64,000 bases of DNA from Pseudomonas oryzihabitans (GCF_014522265.1 NZ_CP017024.1:186001-250000), one strand, 5' to 3'. Shown: positions 46,848 to 57,888, numbered from the stretch's first letter. A program made the numbers and translations. Notes: generated by a model not told the origin, from the letters alone.

Positions 46848-46866
46848 CGCAATTACGCGGGCTTTT
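46841..46866 (-). terminator. guaA intrinsic terminator
   Basis: AAAAGCCCGC, loop AATTAC, GCGGGCTTTT, 43 bases past the guaA stop. On the guaA strand the 3' side continues TTTTGGTTTTTGG..., i.e. the heptamer array supplies the T-rich tail. Confidence 0.88.
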
Positions 46867-46908
46867 GGTTTCTTCTGCTAGACGTACCGGTCTATGCCGG
46901 ACGCGGGA

Positions 46909-48485
46909 TCACTCCCACTCAATCGTCGCCGGCGGCTTGCTCGAGACGTCATAGGTGACGCGGGAGATGCCGTCGATTTCGTTGATGATGCGGTTGGAGA
47001 CCTTTTCCAGCAGCTCGTAGGGCAGATGGGCCCAGCGGGCGGTCATGAAGTCGATGGTTTCCACCGCGCGCAGGGCGACGACCCAGGCGTAGCGGCGGCC
47101 GTCGCCGACCACGCCGACGGATTTCACCGGCTGGAAGACGACGAAAGCCTGGCTGACCTTATGGTACCAGTCGGCCTTGCGCAGTTCACTGATGAAGATA
47201 TCGTCGGCGCGACGCAGCAGGTCGGCGTATTCCTTCTTCACTTCGCCGAGGATGCGCACGCCCAGGCCCGGACCCGGGAAGGGGTGGCGGTAGACCATGT
47301 CGTAGGGCAGCCCCAGTTCCAGGCCGATCTTGCGCACCTCGTCCTTGAACAGTTCGCGCAGCGGCTCGACCAGCTTGAGGTTCATCTCCTCGGGCAGGCC
47401 GCCGACATTGTGGTGGGACTTGATGACGTGGGCCTTGCCGGTCTTGGCGCCGGCCGACTCGATGACGTCGGGGTAGATGGTGCCCTGGGCCAGGAACTTG
47501 ATGTTGTCGAGCTTGCTGGCTTCGGCGTCGAAGACGTCGATGAAGGTGCGGCCGATGATCTTGCGCTTCTTCTCCGGGTCGGCTTCGCCTTCCAGGTTGG
47601 TCAGGAAGCGCTGCTCGGAGTTGGAGCGGATCACCTTGACGCCCATGTTCTCGGCGAACATGGCCATCACCTGGTCACCCTCGTGCAGGCGCAGCAGGCC
47701 GTTGTCGACGAAGACGCAGGTCAGCTGCTCGCCGATGGCCTTGTGCAGCAGGGCCGCGACCACAGAGGAGTCGACGCCGCCGGAGAGGCCCAGCAGCACG
47801 TTGGCGCTGCCGACCTGGGCGCGCACCTGGGCGATGGCGTCCTCGACGATGTTGGCCGGGGTCCAGAGGGCTTCGCAGCCGCAGATGTCCTTCAGGAAGC
47901 GCGAGAGGATGCGCCCGCCCTGCTTGGTGTGGGTCACCTCGGGGTGGAACTGCACGCCGTACCAGCCGCGCTCGTCGTCGCCCATGGCGGCGATGGCGCA
48001 GCTGGGGTGCTGGCGACGACGTGGAAGCCGTCCGGCAGCTTGCCGACCTTGTCGCCATGGCTCATCCAGACGTCCAGGCCGAGCACGCCGTCGTCGTCGA
48101 GGTGGTCCTGGATGCCTTCGAGCAGGCGGCTCTTGCCGACCACGTCGACCTTGGCATAGCCGAATTCACGGATGTTGGAGCCTTCGACCTTGCCGCCGAG
48201 CTGCTCGGCCATGGTCTGCATGCCGTAGCAGATGCCGAACAGCGGTACGCCCAGGTCGAACACCGCCTTGGGTGCGCGCGGGCTGCCGGCCTCATGGACC
48301 GACTCGGGCCCGCCGGCGAGGATGATGCCGCGCGGAGCGAAGGCGCGGATGTCGGCGTCGTCCATGTCGAAGGGGTGCAGCTCGCAATAGACGCCCAGTT
48401 CGCGCACGCGGCGGGCGATGAGCTGGGTGTACTGGGAGCCGAAGTCGAGGATGAGGATGCGGTGGGCGTGGATGTCTTGGGACAT
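46909..48485 (-). CDS. guaA: GMP synthase (glutamine-hydrolysing); apparent frameshift
   Basis: Converts XMP to GMP; about 525 residues after repair. N-terminal glutamine amidotransferase: [20 protein letters not shown], nucleophile Cys in [25 protein letters not shown]-pyrophosphatase part: [20 protein letters not shown] (P-loop SGGVDSS), [25 protein letters not shown], then the dimerisation domain to [10 protein letters not shown]. The frame slips at GGGG 48004-48007 between the two domains; one added base joins [26 protein letters not shown]. As GuaA is needed for prototrophy, I treat this as an assembly error. Confidence 0.95.
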
Positions 48486-48558
48486 GGCCAGGTCTCGATA
48501 GCGCTAGGTTCAGACGATTCGGGGCTGTAAGACAGCCCCGAATCGCAACGTAAGAACT

Positions 48559-48702
48559 AAGAGCCTGTTAGAAGTCCGCTGCGCGTCGGCCAAACCGCGT
48601 TGAAAATGGCTTCGGAATGCTCATTTACCCTTTGTAAACTTCGCTTCCTCAGCCATTTTCGCCTTGTTTGTCACTAGCTCGCGGCGCTTTTAACAGGCTC
48701 TT
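48559..48702. repeat. Dispersed foldback element, copy C
   Basis: 144 bp between guaB and guaA. Perfect 12-bp ends AAGAGCCTGTTA / TAACAGGCTCTT, longer imperfect pairing inward, and the core in reverse orientation (TTCGGAATGCTCATTTACC..TTCGCTTCCTCA). Starts 10 bases after the guaB stop on the guaB strand. Confidence 0.88.
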
Positions 48703-48712
48703 GAATCAGGAA

Positions 48713-50181
<1,469 letters not shown>

Positions 50182-50219
50182 GGCGGGCGCTCCCGGGCGG
50201 GAAAATTTAGGAGCGCGAC

Positions 50220-50249
50220 ATTATACCTGCGCTTGGGGATGGGCGGCAA
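50220..50249 (-). promoter_or_regulatory. guaB sigma-70 promoter
   Basis: On the minus strand TTGCCG (50244-50249) and TATAAT (50220-50225) with 18-base spacing, ~38 bases upstream of the guaB start. Confidence 0.65.
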
Positions 50250-50288
50250 CGCACTCGGACACCAACGGTAAGAGGATTCGATTTACGT

Positions 50289-50307
50289 GAGAATGACTAT
50301 CAACATA
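50289..50307. promoter_or_regulatory. Fur box upstream of the TonB-dependent receptor
   Basis: GAGAATGACTATCAACATA closely fits the Fur consensus GATAATGATAATCATTATC in its first 16 positions; 41 bases before the receptor start. Indicates iron repression. Confidence 0.75.
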
Positions 50308-50347
50308 GAATCGCCGCCACTTTACCCGCCCCCTGCCGAGAACGCCC

Positions 50348-52474
50348 TTGAACACGCCGCCCAGAGCCCTTCGCCGTTTCGCGCCCTTCGCCTTCAGCAC
50401 CCTGGCCCTGGCAACCAGTTCGGGCCTGCTGGCCGCGGAAAACGCCAGTCTCGCCCCCATGGACATTTCCGCCACGGCCAGCGAGGCGGACGACAGCTAT
50501 CGGGCGGCTACCGCTTCCACGGCGAGCAAGAGCGATGTGCCGATCAGGGAAGAGGCGCAATCGGTGCAGACCGTGACCCCGCAGCTGATCCAGGACTACG
50601 AGGTGCGGACCCTGGACGACGCCTCGAAATTCGTCAGCGGCGTGACCCAGGGCAACACCCTGGCCGGGACCAAGGATGCCTTCGTCAAACGCGGCTTCGG
50701 CAGCAACGCCGATGGCTCCATCTTTCGCGATGGGGTGCGCTCGAATCTGTCGCACAACTTCGACGCCACCGCCGAGCGCGTGGAAGTCCTGAAGGGCCCC
50801 GCCTCGCTGCTCTATGGCGCCCTGGAGCCCGGCGGTCTGATCAACGTGGTCAGCAAGCAGCCGCAGTACCAGCAACGCACCACCCTGAGCGGCTCGGCCT
50901 ATAGCGAAGGCGGCGGCAATCTCGGCATCGACACCACCGGCCCCCTGGGTGACAGCGGCTTCGCCTATCGGCTGATCGCCGAGCGCCAGAGCGAAGACTA
51001 TTGGCGCAACTATGGCGTGGATCAGCACAGCCTGGTGGCGCCGTCGCTGTCCTGGACCGGCGAGCGCGCCAGCCTGACCCTGGCCTATTCCTATAACGAT
51101 TACACCGGCCCGGTGGATCGCGGGACGGTGTTCGTCAATGGGCATCCCAGCAGCGCCAGCTACGACAAGCGCCTCGACGAGAAATGGTCCGAGAGCAAAG
51201 GCATCACCGAGACGGCTAGCGCTCGCTACGAGTACCAGCTCAGTGATGACTGGAAGACGCGGCTGATCTACGCCTGGAACAACGACAGGTACAGCCTGGA
51301 CTTCGCCCAGCCGGTCTCCTTGGCCGCGAATGGCAATCTGCTGCGGACGGCCAATGGCGCCCATTACGATTACGAGACGACGTACGCCAGTTGGGACTTC
51401 ATCGGCCGGCAGGATCTGCTGGGCCAACGCCATGATCTGCTAGTGGGCCTCGATCACGAGGATAACGACCAGTACCGTGGCAACACCTACCGCAACAACA
51501 ATGCCTCGCGCCGCAACATCAATATCAACGCGCCGGTGTACGGCAGCCTGGCAGCACCCAGCCTCCTGAGCACGACCCAGAGCGATCAGGACAGCAGCCT
51601 GGAATCCACTTCGCTGTACTTCAAGGACAACTGGCACCTGAACGATCGCTGGATCCTGGTGCTGGGCGGCCGCTACCAAAGTTTCAAGCAGTACAGCGAT
51701 CAAGGCCTGGGCCGGGATTATGTCGTCAATCTGGACAAGCACGATCACGCGGCCCTGCCGCTGGCCGGTGTGGTGTTCCAGGCCACCGATACCCTGTCGC
51801 TATACGGTAACTACAGTCGATCCTTCGTGCCGAACACCACCGTCGACGACCGCGGCAACACCTTCGATCCCGAAGAAGGCCGCAGCTTCGAGGTGGGTGC
51901 CAAGTACGACCTGACGCCTGGTCTGAATCTGAACGTGGCGCTGTACGACATCCAGAAGAAGAACGTGGTGACCACCAGCAACGTGGCGGGTGTGAGCGTG
52001 AGCGAAGCCGCCGGCAAGGTCGGCTCGCGGGGCCTCGAAGTGGACCTCACCGGCCATCTGGCCGAGCGCTGGGACATGATTGCCACCTATGCCTACGATC
52101 ACACCGAGGTGCTCGATGATCCCAGCAACGAGGGCAAGCGCCTGCCCCAGGCACCCAAGCACAGCGGCAGTCTCTACCTGACCCACCACCTGCTGGTCCC
52201 CTCCAACCTCGGTGGCTGGCACCTCGGCGGCGGCGCGCGCTACGTCGGAGAGCGGGCCGGCGATGCGGCCAACAGCTTCTACATGAGCAGCTACACCGTG
52301 GCCGACGCCTTCCTGCGCTGGGACCTGCCGGTGACCGGCTACCAGACCCGCCTGCAGCTCAACGTCGACAACCTGTTCGACAAGCAGTACTACCCGTCGA
52401 GCGCCAACAGTCCGCTGCAGGTGGCGGTGGGCGAGCCGCGGACGGCGCGGTTGAGTGCCACGGTGAGCTTCTAA
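50348..52474 (+). CDS. TonB-dependent siderophore receptor
   Basis: 708 residues, outer membrane. Signal peptide (ends about SGLLAAENA), TonB-box region, plug domain with EEAQSVQTVTPQLIQDYEVRTLDDASKFVSGVTQG and the FhuA/FpvA-type VEVLKGPASLLYGALEPGGLINVVSKQP, then a 22-strand barrel ending LSATVSF with C-terminal Phe. Resembles ferrichrome/ferrioxamine-type receptors (FhuA/FiuA-like); exact ligand unknown. Starts at TTG 50348 and is preceded by a Fur box. The ABC importer downstream completes the uptake route. No FecIR-type signalling extension is seen. Confidence 0.92.
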   Translation: MNTPPRALRRFAPFAFSTLALATSSGLLAAENASLAPMDISATASEADDSYRAATASTASKSDVPIREEAQSVQTVTPQLIQDYEVRTLDDASKFVSGVTQGNTLAGTKDAFVKRGFGSNADGSIFRDGVRSNLSHNFDATAERVEVLKGPASLLYGALEPGGLINVVSKQPQYQQRTTLSGSAYSEGGGNLGIDTTGPLGDSGFAYRLIAERQSEDYWRNYGVDQHSLVAPSLSWTGERASLTLAYSYNDYTGPVDRGTVFVNGHPSSASYDKRLDEKWSESKGITETASARYEYQLSDDWKTRLIYAWNNDRYSLDFAQPVSLAANGNLLRTANGAHYDYETTYASWDFIGRQDLLGQRHDLLVGLDHEDNDQYRGNTYRNNNASRRNININAPVYGSLAAPSLLSTTQSDQDSSLESTSLYFKDNWHLNDRWILVLGGRYQSFKQYSDQGLGRDYVVNLDKHDHAALPLAGVVFQATDTLSLYGNYSRSFVPNTTVDDRGNTFDPEEGRSFEVGAKYDLTPGLNLNVALYDIQKKNVVTTSNVAGVSVSEAAGKVGSRGLEVDLTGHLAERWDMIATYAYDHTEVLDDPSNEGKRLPQAPKHSGSLYLTHHLLVPSNLGGWHLGGGARYVGERAGDAANSFYMSSYTVADAFLRWDLPVTGYQTRLQLNVDNLFDKQYYPSSANSPLQVAVGEPRTARLSATVSF

Positions 52475-52483
52475 GCCAGCGGC

Positions 52484-52616
52484 CTGCCCTCACCCCAGCC
52501 CTCTCCCAAGGGGAGAGGGAGCGGATCGAAACGTGCAACACAGTGGAAAACGCTTCGCGGTCTTCCACGCTACGCCCAAATTTGCATCACCTGTAGGAGC
52601 GGCCCATGGCCGCGAT
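52484..52616. repeat. Short-palindrome cluster after the receptor gene
   Basis: Within the 294-bp gap to the binding-protein gene: CCCTCTCCC / GGGGAGAGGG hairpin (about 52498-52520), 26-bp GTGGAAAAC-type palindrome at 52543-52568, and a 24-bp module at 52593-52616 that is identical to one arm of the foldback at 58901-58964. Confidence 0.75.
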
Positions 52617-52768
52617 CCGCTAGCAGCCTGCGCTCACACCAAAGGGAGAGGGACCGGCCCGGCGTCCTTAGCGGATGCCAGGCCCGTAGCGATGCTCTAT
52701 CCTAGCCGCCCCGCTCGGGGCCTCGGCCCGCCTGACGGGGCTCTTTCAGTCTTCAGCCAGTCGCCTTC

Positions 52769-53713
52769 ATGCTCGATCGTCGCGCCTTTCTCCAGCTCGC
52801 CACCGGTACCGTCCTGCTCGCCGGCCTGTCCGGTCGGGTGTTCGCGCGTGCAGCGGTCGTCGATGGCGAGTTCCCGCGGCAGGTGGAGCATGTGGTGGGC
52901 AGCACCCTTATCCCCCGCCAGCCCCTGCGGGTGGCCGTGATCTCCACCGGCCAGCTGGACGCCGCCCTGAGCCTGGGCGTGATCCCGGCGGGCACCACCC
53001 GGGTGGACAATCGCGAACTGGCCCCCGGCTATCTACGCAGCGCCCTTGCCGGCCGCGCCGGCGAGCTGGACGCCATGGTCGATCTGGGCAGTCGCCAGGC
53101 GCCGGATCTGGAAGCCCTGGCGCGCCTGGCGCCGGATCTGATCGTGCTCAACCGCACCGTGCTCAAGGCCGGCGGCCTGGAGCTGTTTTCGCGCATCGCC
53201 CCCACGGTGGTGGCGCGCGGCACCGGTGGCAACTGGCGGCCGGACTTCCTCGTGCTGGCTGATGCCCTGGGGCGGCGCCAACAGGCCGAGCGCCTGTTGG
53301 CGGACCTGGATCGGGATCTCGCCGGCATCACGCAGCGCCTGGGAACTCAGCCGCCCTCCGCCTCGCTGCTGTTTTCCAGCGGCGCCCGGCTGCGTCTGAT
53401 GGGCGCGGATTCCTTTGCCGGCGGCTTGCTGCAGGCCATGGGCGTGACCCGCCCGGCGGCGCAGCGCTTCAAGGGCACCTCGCGGGATGTCAGCGCCGAG
53501 TTGCTGGATCTGGCCGACGCCGACTGGCTGTTCTACGCCGAGCAGGGCACCGCCCTGGCCAGCCTGGAGCGGCAACCGCTGTGGCCGCGGCTGACTGCGG
53601 TGAGTCAGTCCCGGGCCGTTCGCGTGGATACCGACGCCTTCTATCTCAACGCCGGGCCCCTCGCCGCCCGCCAGGTGATCGGCACGGTCGCCGGCGCCCT
53701 GGGGATGACATGA
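52769..53713 (+). CDS. Siderophore ABC transporter, periplasmic binding protein (FhuD-like)
   Basis: 314 residues. Tat-type signal LDRRAFLQLATGTVLLAGLSG (twin Arg), mature protein of the helical-backbone binding family: LRVAVISTGQLDAALSLGVIP, DLGSRQAPDLEALARLAPDLIVLN, LLDLADADWLFYAEQG. Overlaps the first permease gene by four bases. Works with the two permeases and the ATPase that follow to move a ferric siderophore (hydroxamate type likely) from periplasm to cytoplasm. Confidence 0.88.
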   Translation: MLDRRAFLQLATGTVLLAGLSGRVFARAAVVDGEFPRQVEHVVGSTLIPRQPLRVAVISTGQLDAALSLGVIPAGTTRVDNRELAPGYLRSALAGRAGELDAMVDLGSRQAPDLEALARLAPDLIVLNRTVLKAGGLELFSRIAPTVVARGTGGNWRPDFLVLADALGRRQQAERLLADLDRDLAGITQRLGTQPPSASLLFSSGARLRLMGADSFAGGLLQAMGVTRPAAQRFKGTSRDVSAELLDLADADWLFYAEQGTALASLERQPLWPRLTAVSQSRAVRVDTDAFYLNAGPLAARQVIGTVAGALGMT

Positions 53714-54750
53714 CCCCGCCGGCCCGCCCCGCGCCTCTTGCGCAACGGGCATCCGCCGCCCGCGGTGGCCTGGTGCTGGTCCTGCTGCTGAGCGTCCTGG
53801 CGCTGGCGGTGGTGGCGAGTCTGGGCATAGGCGCACGGTCGCTGTCGGCGGCGCAGATCCTGCACCTGCTGGTTGCGCCCGATGACTCCACCGAGGCCGT
53901 GGTGCTCTGGGAGCTGCGTCTGCCGCGTACCCTGCTCGGGCTGCTGGTGGGCGCCGCCCTAGGCCTGGCCGGCGCCCTGATGCAGGCGTTGACGCGCAAT
54001 CCCCTGGCCGACCCCGGACTGCTGGGCATCAATGCCGGAGCGGCCTTCGCCGTGGTGGCCGGGTTGTCGCTGGCAGGGCTTGACGACGCCCCGACGCGCC
54101 TGGCCTGCGCCCTGCTGGGGGCAGCCCTGGCCGCCGGCCTGGTCTATCTGCTCGGTGGCAGCGCTCCGGCCCGTGGCCAGCCGCTGCGACTGATCCTGGC
54201 CGGCATCGCCCTCAGCGCCAGCCTCAACGCCTGCACCGGCATCATTACCCTGTTCGATAGCGCGGTGTTCGACAGCTACCGCTTCTGGGCGGTGGGCGCC
54301 CTGAGCGGCCAGACGCCGGGCGGCGCCCTCGGCATCCTGCCGCTGCTGCTGATCGGCCTGCTGCTGGGTCTGCCCCTGGGCAGCCGCCTCAACGCCCTGG
54401 CCCTGGGCGACGACCTCGGTCGCGCCCTGGGCGCCCGCCCCGGGCAACTGCGGCTGCTCGCCTTCGTCGCCATCGTGCTGCTGTGCGGCGCCGCCACCGC
54501 GGTGGCCGGACCCATCGGCTTTCTCGGCCTGGTGGTGCCCCACGCCCTGCGCCTGCTGGTGGGCGCCGACTGGCGCTGGATTCTGGCCCTGGCGCCCCTG
54601 GCCGGGGCCAATCTGCTGTTGCTGGCCGACACCCTGGGCCGCCGCGTGGCCCTGCCAGGTGAACTGGAGGCCGGAATCGTCTGCGCCCTGCTCGGCACCC
54701 CGGTGCTCCTCGCGCTGATCATCCGTTCCGCCCGGCGGGTGCGCCCTTGA
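53710..54750 (+). CDS. Iron-siderophore ABC permease (FecCD family), first
   Basis: 346 residues, about ten helices. LWELRLPRTLLGLLVGAALGLAGALMQALTRNPLADPGLLGINAGAA is the FecCD signature and AVAGPIGFLGLVVPHALRLLVG the cytoplasmic EAA-like loop. ATG overlaps the binding-protein stop; its own stop overlaps the TTG of the second permease gene. Confidence 0.93.
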   Translation: MTPPARPAPLAQRASAARGGLVLVLLLSVLALAVVASLGIGARSLSAAQILHLLVAPDDSTEAVVLWELRLPRTLLGLLVGAALGLAGALMQALTRNPLADPGLLGINAGAAFAVVAGLSLAGLDDAPTRLACALLGAALAAGLVYLLGGSAPARGQPLRLILAGIALSASLNACTGIITLFDSAVFDSYRFWAVGALSGQTPGGALGILPLLLIGLLLGLPLGSRLNALALGDDLGRALGARPGQLRLLAFVAIVLLCGAATAVAGPIGFLGLVVPHALRLLVGADWRWILALAPLAGANLLLLADTLGRRVALPGELEAGIVCALLGTPVLLALIIRSARRVRP

Positions 54751-55760
54751 GTCGTCATCGCTTCGCCCCCCGCCGCTCGGCGCGCTTCAAGGCCTGCCTG
54801 TTGCTGCTCCTGCTGGCGGCCATCGGCATCTGTGCCCTGACCCTCAGCGGCGGCGCCTTCGCTCCGGCGCCGCACCGGGTGGCGGCCACCCTGCTCGGTC
54901 GGGGCGACGCCCTGGCCAGTCTGATCCTGCTGGAGCTGCGCCTGCCGCGACTGCTGGCGGCCTTTGGCGTCGGCGCGGCCCTGGGTGCCAGTGGCGCCAT
55001 CTTCCAGCGGCTGGCGCGCAATCCCCTGGCCAGTCCGGATCTGGTGGGCTTCACCGTCGGATCGGCCAGCGGTGCGCTGATCACCCTGCTCTGGCTGCAA
55101 CTGGGCGGCGCGGCGCTGATGCTGGGCGCCCTCAGCGGCGGGCTGCTGGCCGCGGCACTGGTCGCCGGCCTGGCGGCTCTGGCGGGTATCCGTGGCGAGC
55201 GGATGATCCTGCTGGGCATCGCCGTCAGCGCCCTGCTCGCTTCGCTCAACGAATACCTGCTGACCCGCGCCGAGCTGGATGAAGCCCAGGAGGCCCGGCT
55301 CTGGCTGTTCGGCAGCCTCGACATGCTGACCTGGAGTCGCACCCTGACCCTGCTCGCCGGTTGCCTGCTGCTCCTGCCGCTGGCCGCCTGGCTGGCGCGG
55401 CGGCTGCGCCTGCTGGAGCTGGGCGACGACCTGGCCCGCGCCCTGGGCCTGGCCGTGCTGCCCAGCCAGAATCTGCTGCTGGCGGTCGCCGTGGCCCTCG
55501 CCGCCCTGGCCATCGCCACCGCCGGCCCCATCGGCTTCGTCGCCCTGGCGGCGCCCCAGCTGGCCCGCCGCCTGACCCGCAGCGCCGATCTCGGCATCCT
55601 CGCCCCCGCCCTGCTCGGCGCCTGCCTCACCGCCCTGGCCGACCTGCTGGCCCAGCGGCTGCTGGCGCCCTTCCAGATTCCGGTCGGGCTGCTGACCGGC
55701 GCCCTGGGCGGCCTCTATCTGATCTTCCTGCTGAGCCGCGAATGGCGGCGGACCCCATGA
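54747..55760 (+). CDS. Iron-siderophore ABC permease (FecCD family), second
   Basis: 337 residues, paralogous to the preceding gene: LLELRLPRLLAAFGVGAALGASGAIFQRLARNPLASPDLVGFTVGSA and TAGPIGFVALAAPQLARRLT. Starts with TTG overlapping the first permease stop and overlaps the ATPase gene by four bases, so all four genes are translationally coupled. The two permeases would form the heterodimeric channel. Confidence 0.93.
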   Translation: MSRHRFAPRRSARFKACLLLLLLAAIGICALTLSGGAFAPAPHRVAATLLGRGDALASLILLELRLPRLLAAFGVGAALGASGAIFQRLARNPLASPDLVGFTVGSASGALITLLWLQLGGAALMLGALSGGLLAAALVAGLAALAGIRGERMILLGIAVSALLASLNEYLLTRAELDEAQEARLWLFGSLDMLTWSRTLTLLAGCLLLLPLAAWLARRLRLLELGDDLARALGLAVLPSQNLLLAVAVALAALAIATAGPIGFVALAAPQLARRLTRSADLGILAPALLGACLTALADLLAQRLLAPFQIPVGLLTGALGGLYLIFLLSREWRRTP

Positions 55761-56548
55761 GCCAAGACGCCCCCTCCAGTCGCCTCGCCGCCCACCGCCT
55801 CACCGTGGGCTACGGCGGCCAGCCGATCTGCGCCGACCTCGATGTGCGCCTGCCCGATGGCCGCTTCACCGTCATCATCGGCCCCAACGGCTGCGGCAAG
55901 TCGACCCTGCTGCGCAGCCTGGCGCGGCTGATCCGCCCCAGCGCCGGCGAGGTGCGCCTGGACGGCCGGCTGATCCAGGACCTGCCGACCCGCGAGGTGG
56001 CCCGCCGTATCGGCCTGCTGCCGCAGAGCGCGGTGGCGCCGGACGACATCCTGGTCAGCGACCTGGTGGCCCGCGGGCGCCATCCCCATCGCCAGGCCTT
56101 CGCCGGCTGGACGGAGGCCGACGAGCGCGCGGTGCAGCACGCCCTGGAAGCTACCAATACCCTGGCACTGGCCGAGCGCGCGGTGGACAGCCTTTCCGGC
56201 GGCCAGCGCCAGCGGGTGTGGATCGCCCTGGCGCTGGCCCAGGAGACCCCGCTGCTGCTGCTCGACGAGCCCACCACCTTTCTCGACATCGCCCACCAGG
56301 TGGAGCTGATGGAGCTGCTCTGCCGGCTCAATCGGGAGGGTGGCCGCACCCTGGTGGCGGTACTGCACGACCTCAACCAGGCCTGTCGCTACGCCGACCA
56401 CATCATCGCCCTGCGCGCCGGCCGCATCCTCGCCGAAGGGCCACCCGCGGAGATCATCACCCCCGAGCTGATCGAGGCGCTGTACGGCCTCAGGTGCGCG
56501 GTGATCGAGAATCCCCTGGCGGGCACGCCGCTGGTGATTCCCTATTAG
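55757..56548 (+). CDS. Iron-siderophore ABC ATPase (FepC/FhuC-like)
   Basis: 263 residues. Walker A IIGPNGCGKSTLLRSL, Q-loop LLPQSA, signature LSGGQRQRVWIALALAQ, Walker B LLLLDEPTTFLDIAHQ, and switch His in VLHDLNQACRYADHIIAL. Last gene of the importer operon; start ATG at 55757 overlaps the second permease. Confidence 0.95.
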   Translation: MSQDAPSSRLAAHRLTVGYGGQPICADLDVRLPDGRFTVIIGPNGCGKSTLLRSLARLIRPSAGEVRLDGRLIQDLPTREVARRIGLLPQSAVAPDDILVSDLVARGRHPHRQAFAGWTEADERAVQHALEATNTLALAERAVDSLSGGQRQRVWIALALAQETPLLLLDEPTTFLDIAHQVELMELLCRLNREGGRTLVAVLHDLNQACRYADHIIALRAGRILAEGPPAEIITPELIEALYGLRCAVIENPLAGTPLVIPY

Positions 56549-56558
56549 CCGCAGGCCC

Positions 56559-56622
56559 CGGAAAACGCTGCGCGGTTTTCCAGGCTACCGCTAGGGTGGA
56601 CAAGGGCGCCGCCTCGTCCACC
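56559..56622. repeat. Two short palindromes after the ABC operon
   Basis: GGAAAACGC...GCGGTTTTCC (56560-56581) and the related GTGGACAAGG..CGTCCAC palindrome (56597-56622). Either may serve as the operon's transcription end. Confidence 0.6.
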
Positions 56623-56693
56623 GTTGCACCCCATCTTGTCGGACGACCCCGCAGGTGCTCCACTGGCGATCCAGAACAACAACGGAGCCCGCC

Positions 56694-57665
56694 ATGCATA
56701 TCGTCATCCCGGACGACTACCAGCACGTCGTCGAAACCCTGGATTGCTACCCCCTGCTCCAGCGCGCCGGGCATCAGGTGACGCTCTATCACGACGCCGA
56801 GCGTGATCCCAAGGTGCTGGTGGAGCGCTTCCGCGATGCCGATGCCCTGGTGCTGACCCGCGAGCGCACCCGTATCGACGCCGAGCTGCTGGCGCACCTG
56901 CCACGCCTCAAATTGATCAGCCAGACCGGCAAGGCCACCGCCCACCTCGATGTGGCCGCCTGCACCCACCGGGGAATAGCCGTCTGCGAAGGCAGTGGTT
57001 CGCCGGTCTCCACCGCCGAGCTGACCTGGACGCTGATCCTCATGGCCCGGCGCAAGCTCAAGCCGGCCATCGACGCCCTCTATGCCGGACGCTGGCAGGT
57101 CAACCTGGGCGAACGGCTGGATGGGCAGCTCCTCGGCATCTGGGGCTACGGCAAGATCGGCCAGCGCCTGGCGCGCTACGGGCAGGCCTTCGGCATGCCG
57201 GTGCTGGTCTGGGGCAGCGAGGCCTCGCGCGCCCGCGCCGAAGCCGACGGCCATCGCGCGGCGACCAGCCAGGCGTCTTTCTTCGCCGAGGCCGATGTCA
57301 TCAGCCTGCATCTGAGATACAGCGAGCGCAGCCGCGGCTGCGTGCGGGCCGAAGACCTGGCGCGGATGAAGAAGAGCGCCCTGCTGGTCAACACCGCCCG
57401 CGCCGGCCTGATCGAACCCGGCGCCCTGCTCACGGCGCTGGAACAGGGTCATCCCGGCCAGGCGGCGCTGGATGTCTTCGAGCAGGAGCCGGTGGCGCCG
57501 GACGATCCCCTGCTCGCCCATCCCCAGGTGCTCTGCACCCCGCACCTGGGGTACGTGGAAAAGCACAGCTACGAACTCTATTTCGGCGAGGCCTTCGCCA
57601 ACCTGGTGGGCTTCTTCGCCGGCGAACCGACGGGGCTGGCCAATCCGGAGGTGTTGGGGCGGTAG
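56694..57665 (+). CDS. D-2-hydroxyacid dehydrogenase family protein
   Basis: 323 residues. NAD-binding GQLLGIWGYGKIGQRLARYGQAFGM (GxGxxG as GYGKIG), catalytic Arg in LVNTARAGLIEPGALLTAL, Glu in DVFEQEPVAPDDPL and His in TPHLGYVEKHSYELY. The family includes phosphoglycerate- and glyoxylate/hydroxypyruvate-type enzymes; substrate not readable. ATG at 56694. Confidence 0.9.
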   Translation: MHIVIPDDYQHVVETLDCYPLLQRAGHQVTLYHDAERDPKVLVERFRDADALVLTRERTRIDAELLAHLPRLKLISQTGKATAHLDVAACTHRGIAVCEGSGSPVSTAELTWTLILMARRKLKPAIDALYAGRWQVNLGERLDGQLLGIWGYGKIGQRLARYGQAFGMPVLVWGSEASRARAEADGHRAATSQASFFAEADVISLHLRYSERSRGCVRAEDLARMKKSALLVNTARAGLIEPGALLTALEQGHPGQAALDVFEQEPVAPDDPLLAHPQVLCTPHLGYVEKHSYELYFGEAFANLVGFFAGEPTGLANPEVLGR

Positions 57666-57677
57666 GCTTGGGGGCGC

Positions 57678-57888
57678 GTGGATAAGGCTGCGCCGTTATC
57701 CACTCTACGCAGCGCTCTGTTGGGCGCAGCGAGGCCTGACAACTGCACCCTCACCCCAGCCCTCTCCCAGAAAGAGAGGGGGAAAAGCGGTGTACACCTC
57801 GCAGGTTGGGTTGAGCGCAGCGAAGCCCACCATTGTCCAGGCTTGAGCGCTGTTGGGTTTCGACGATGAAGCCGTCTCAACCCAACCT
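57678..57888. repeat. Short-palindrome cluster between convergent genes
   Basis: GTGGATAAGG palindrome at 57678-57703, CCCTCTCCC / GAGAGGGGG hairpin at about 57760-57783, and a foldback of two opposed AGGTTGGGTTGAG modules (57803-57888) that reaches the stop codon of the next gene. Confidence 0.75.

Noticed and set aside
46607-46881. ORFs rich in FGFWFLV or KPKTKNQ
   Set aside because: Created by the 7-bp array, which keeps all frames open; no start signals or conservation expected.
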